Positions 62,104 through 64,000 of a stretch of 64,000 nt of DNA are shown one piece after another. The notes under the pieces are model-generated. The model was not told the origin of the DNA, made no database searches, and worked only from the letters and a program-made list of their open reading frames with translations. The stretch lies in assembly GCA_942490705.1 (NCBI GenBank), contig CALNXY010000012.1, positions 496,001-560,000 on the forward strand, given 5' to 3'. Source of the DNA: JAGRCP01 sp942490705. Its GTDB lineage: Bacteria; Chloroflexota; Anaerolineae; Caldilineales; Caldilineaceae. The stretch's first letter is position 1. Every line of letters starts with the position of its first letter. The position numbers were made by a program, and so were the translations under genes.

Positions 62104-62259
62104 TGCGTGCCAAGGTCGGCCGTTGTACCGAAAAACTGTATTGAGGAAGAGTAAGGCCGGCTGCTTGCGGGGTTTGGTAGTAGATGCGCAGCAATTGTGA
62201 CGTTATCAGTTCGTCTGTGCTCATGGCCAAATCCTGGGCCCAAAATTCGTTCAAATCGC

Positions 62260-62288
62260 TTGTGCCCTGCTTGAAGTTAGTGTATCAT
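62260..62288 (+). promoter_or_regulatory. Sigma70-like promoter for the repeat lipoprotein gene
   Basis: TTGTGC (62260-62265) and TATCAT (62283-62288) are spaced by 17 bp. The predicted start near 62295 leaves a leader of about 80 nt before the ATG at 62375. It lies in the 271-bp gap after murE. Confidence 0.45.
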
Positions 62289-62374
62289 TCGAGAAGCTGG
62301 GGACCGCCAATGGTCGCTTTTTTTCCATGGATCCTCGATATCTGAGACTCAAACCTCCCAGAAGGAGACTGCAT

Positions 62375-64000
62375 ATGCAGGCAAGATTAAAGACTCTGCC
62401 AGTTTTTTTGGTTGGGCTCGCTACGATGCTGCTGTTGAGCGCTTGTGGCGGCGGCGATACTGGCTCGACCTGGTTCAATGTGCCCTCCGTGCCTGTACAG
62501 GTTGAAGAGGATGGCTCGGCGTCACTCTACGGCTTCAATCTTGGTCCGGTTGTGGATGCGGCTATGGTTGACCAGCTGCAAGCTGCAGGCGTCGACAAGC
62601 TTGACGTACGCGTTGGCTATGAGGGAATCCAACCCTATCTCGACGGCGAGGCGCTGCCCTATGTTGGGTGGGATCAGGGTTCAGTGGAGAATCTTCAAGA
62701 GATTGTAGAAACGGCGCCGAATATCCCCAATGCGGGTTTGATTTCCCGTGCCTTGCCCATGCTGCGCACGTTTGGTTTGGGCGCTGCGCTCAAGCTGCCG
62801 GGTGGAGAGAACATCCCGAACTGGGACGGAACAGAGTCGACGGTCGATCCGGCTGCGGCAGGAGAAGTTGCGATTGGTCCCATGGAGATCGGCGGCTTGG
62901 CCTTTGATGATCAGGGCGCTGCCTCATTCGCCGGCATCCCACTCGCTGCGCTGGGCGCCGATGTTGCGCTGCCGCCTGCACTGTTGGCAACACTCAATCA
63001 GTTGGGGGTTGACAAGCTGACGATTGATACGGATCCCAGCGGTGTGACGCTTGGTTATAATGACAAGACCCTGCCGGGTCTCAAATTTAGTGAAGAATCG
63101 CTAGGCCGCATGCTGGGCGTGGCCGGCGCCTTTGTTGACGATGAAACCAGGGCAACGCTGGAGCAAATCGCCCCGATCTTGACAGCAAGTGACATCAATC
63201 TCGATGTCTCGCTGACCGGCGAACCTGCAGGCGAAACGACTTTGGGCAAAGTTCCTGTGACGATACAGGATGACGGCAATCTGGCGGTCTTCGGCCTTCC
63301 GGTGACCACGGAGCCAGTTATTGATGCGGCTACGCTGGGGCAACTGCAGGAAGCCAACATCCAGCAGCTGGACGTGGCGGTTGGTGAGGCTGGCCTCAAC
63401 CTGGCAGCCAACGGCGTGAAGCTTCCTTCGATTAGTTGGACTGACGAATCGCTGGAGACTTTGGCCGGCATTGTTGCCCCAATGGCTGGCATAGATCCTG
63501 GATTGATCGACAGCGCATTGGGTATTGCCCGCAATTCAGGCCTGAGCGCCAGCGTTGCGGTGCCGATGGCGTCTGGCGCAGAAGCGATCGAGGTGCCAGA
63601 AGATATCGACTTCACCTTTGCGCCGCCGGAGATGGGCGACCTCTCTGCACCGCTGATTCGCCTGGAAGCAACGCTGGGCAGCGACGGCAGCCTCGTCGAA
63701 GCCGCTGGCCTGGACGCAGCCACGCTGGCCGCTCTCGGCGTGAGCGGCCCCATGGTGCCTGCCGAAACCATGGCGACCCTGGCTGCGCTAGGGGCCAGCG
63801 AGATTAAGATTGTGGGTGAACCGAATAACCTCAAACTGCTGCTGGACGGTAACGAGGCGTTGTCCATTGCCCATGATGCAGAGTCCTTGAGCGCAGCGCT
63901 CGACCTGGCCACGGCCTTCCAGAGCGATTCTCCGCTGGCCGATCCCGCGCTCAACGCCCTACTCAAGGATGTTGTGCTGCCGCTCATTCCCGGTTCCAAT
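62375..64000 (+). CDS. Repeat-containing lipoprotein, partial at the window end
   Basis: The reading frame is open from 62375 through the last base of the window (542 codons seen, no stop). GAAGGAG 7 nt upstream supports the start. A lipoprotein signal peptide ends in LLSAC (Cys 24), followed by GGGDTG. Four related repeats are visible (about residues 40-112, 170-251, 292-370 and 425-512). Each has a D-G-x-x-x-x-x-G start, an 'LQ/LNQLGVDKLTID' or 'LQAAGVDKLDVRVG' segment, a 'LPxxxW/KF' turn and an 'ESLxxL' helix. No known family was recognised; the layout suggests an extracellular, membrane-tethered binding or structural protein. Confidence 0.7.
   Translation, partial: MQARLKTLPVFLVGLATMLLLSACGGGDTGSTWFNVPSVPVQVEEDGSASLYGFNLGPVVDAAMVDQLQAAGVDKLDVRVGYEGIQPYLDGEALPYVGWDQGSVENLQEIVETAPNIPNAGLISRALPMLRTFGLGAALKLPGGENIPNWDGTESTVDPAAAGEVAIGPMEIGGLAFDDQGAASFAGIPLAALGADVALPPALLATLNQLGVDKLTIDTDPSGVTLGYNDKTLPGLKFSEESLGRMLGVAGAFVDDETRATLEQIAPILTASDINLDVSLTGEPAGETTLGKVPVTIQDDGNLAVFGLPVTTEPVIDAATLGQLQEANIQQLDVAVGEAGLNLAANGVKLPSISWTDESLETLAGIVAPMAGIDPGLIDSALGIARNSGLSASVAVPMASGAEAIEVPEDIDFTFAPPEMGDLSAPLIRLEATLGSDGSLVEAAGLDAATLAALGVSGPMVPAETMATLAALGASEIKIVGEPNNLKLLLDGNEALSIAHDAESLSAALDLATAFQSDSPLADPALNALLKDVVLPLIPGSN

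Noticed and set aside
63055..63999. 314-codon minus-strand open frame at the window end
   Set aside because: It is antisense to the repeat lipoprotein, which has a signal peptide, ribosome-binding site and internal repeats. The minus frame is Ser/Ala-rich with no recognisable domain.

Overview
The window looks like a chromosomal segment of a member of the Chloroflexota, most likely from the Caldilineae/Anaerolineae side. This is inferred from the moderately high GC content, the fused nuoE-nuoF and nuoC-nuoD genes, the Thr-Pro 'stalk' regions in secreted proteins, and the style of the glycosyltransferase locus. There is no rRNA marker in the window, so the assignment is an inference.

Positions 1-24878 (all + strand) follow the tail of an ABC permease and a small membrane protein with a large surface-glycan locus. 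It holds a Wzx-type flippase, an ABC-2 (Wzm-like) permease, a Wzt-like ATPase with a C-terminal cargo domain, one GT2 and nine GT4-type glycosyltransferases, and a polytopic GT-C-like membrane protein. Three secreted proteins (a Vgb-like beta-propeller and two glycosidase-like TIM barrels) sit between the permease and its ATPase. Four of the glycosyltransferases share a gapless 51-residue C-terminal module of unknown function.

Positions 24916-33023 are a mixed block: an F420-dependent-NADP-oxidoreductase-like gene, a LysE exporter/membrane protein/GNAT operon, a DUF1269-like gene, an orphan ParA ATPase next to a CYTH-CHAD (polyphosphate-binding type) protein, and divergent K+ and MscS channel genes.

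Positions 33204-58453 are the main feature of the window: two NADH:quinone oxidoreductase (complex I) clusters arranged head to head. The minus-strand cluster (48852 down to 33204) encodes all fourteen subunits as A-B-CD-EF-G-H-I-J-K-L-M-N, interrupted by a small GxxExxY-type gene between nuoCD and nuoEF. The plus-strand cluster (49702-58453) encodes only membrane-arm subunits A-H-J-K-L-M-N plus an undescribed one-TPR, two-TM protein. It has no B, CD, I, E, F or G. Its quinone-chamber and proton-channel residues look intact. An 849-bp intergenic region carries two good back-to-back sigma70-type promoters, each with a leader of about 360 nt, and several palindromes and direct repeats.

Positions 58454-64000 carry a strong terminator closing the second nuo cluster, a secreted sensor-like beta-propeller protein with Thr-Pro stalks and a C-terminal membrane anchor, a MurE-type ligase, and a lipoprotein built from at least four repeats, which runs off the end of the window. 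No tRNA, rRNA, CRISPR array or insertion sequence was recognised.
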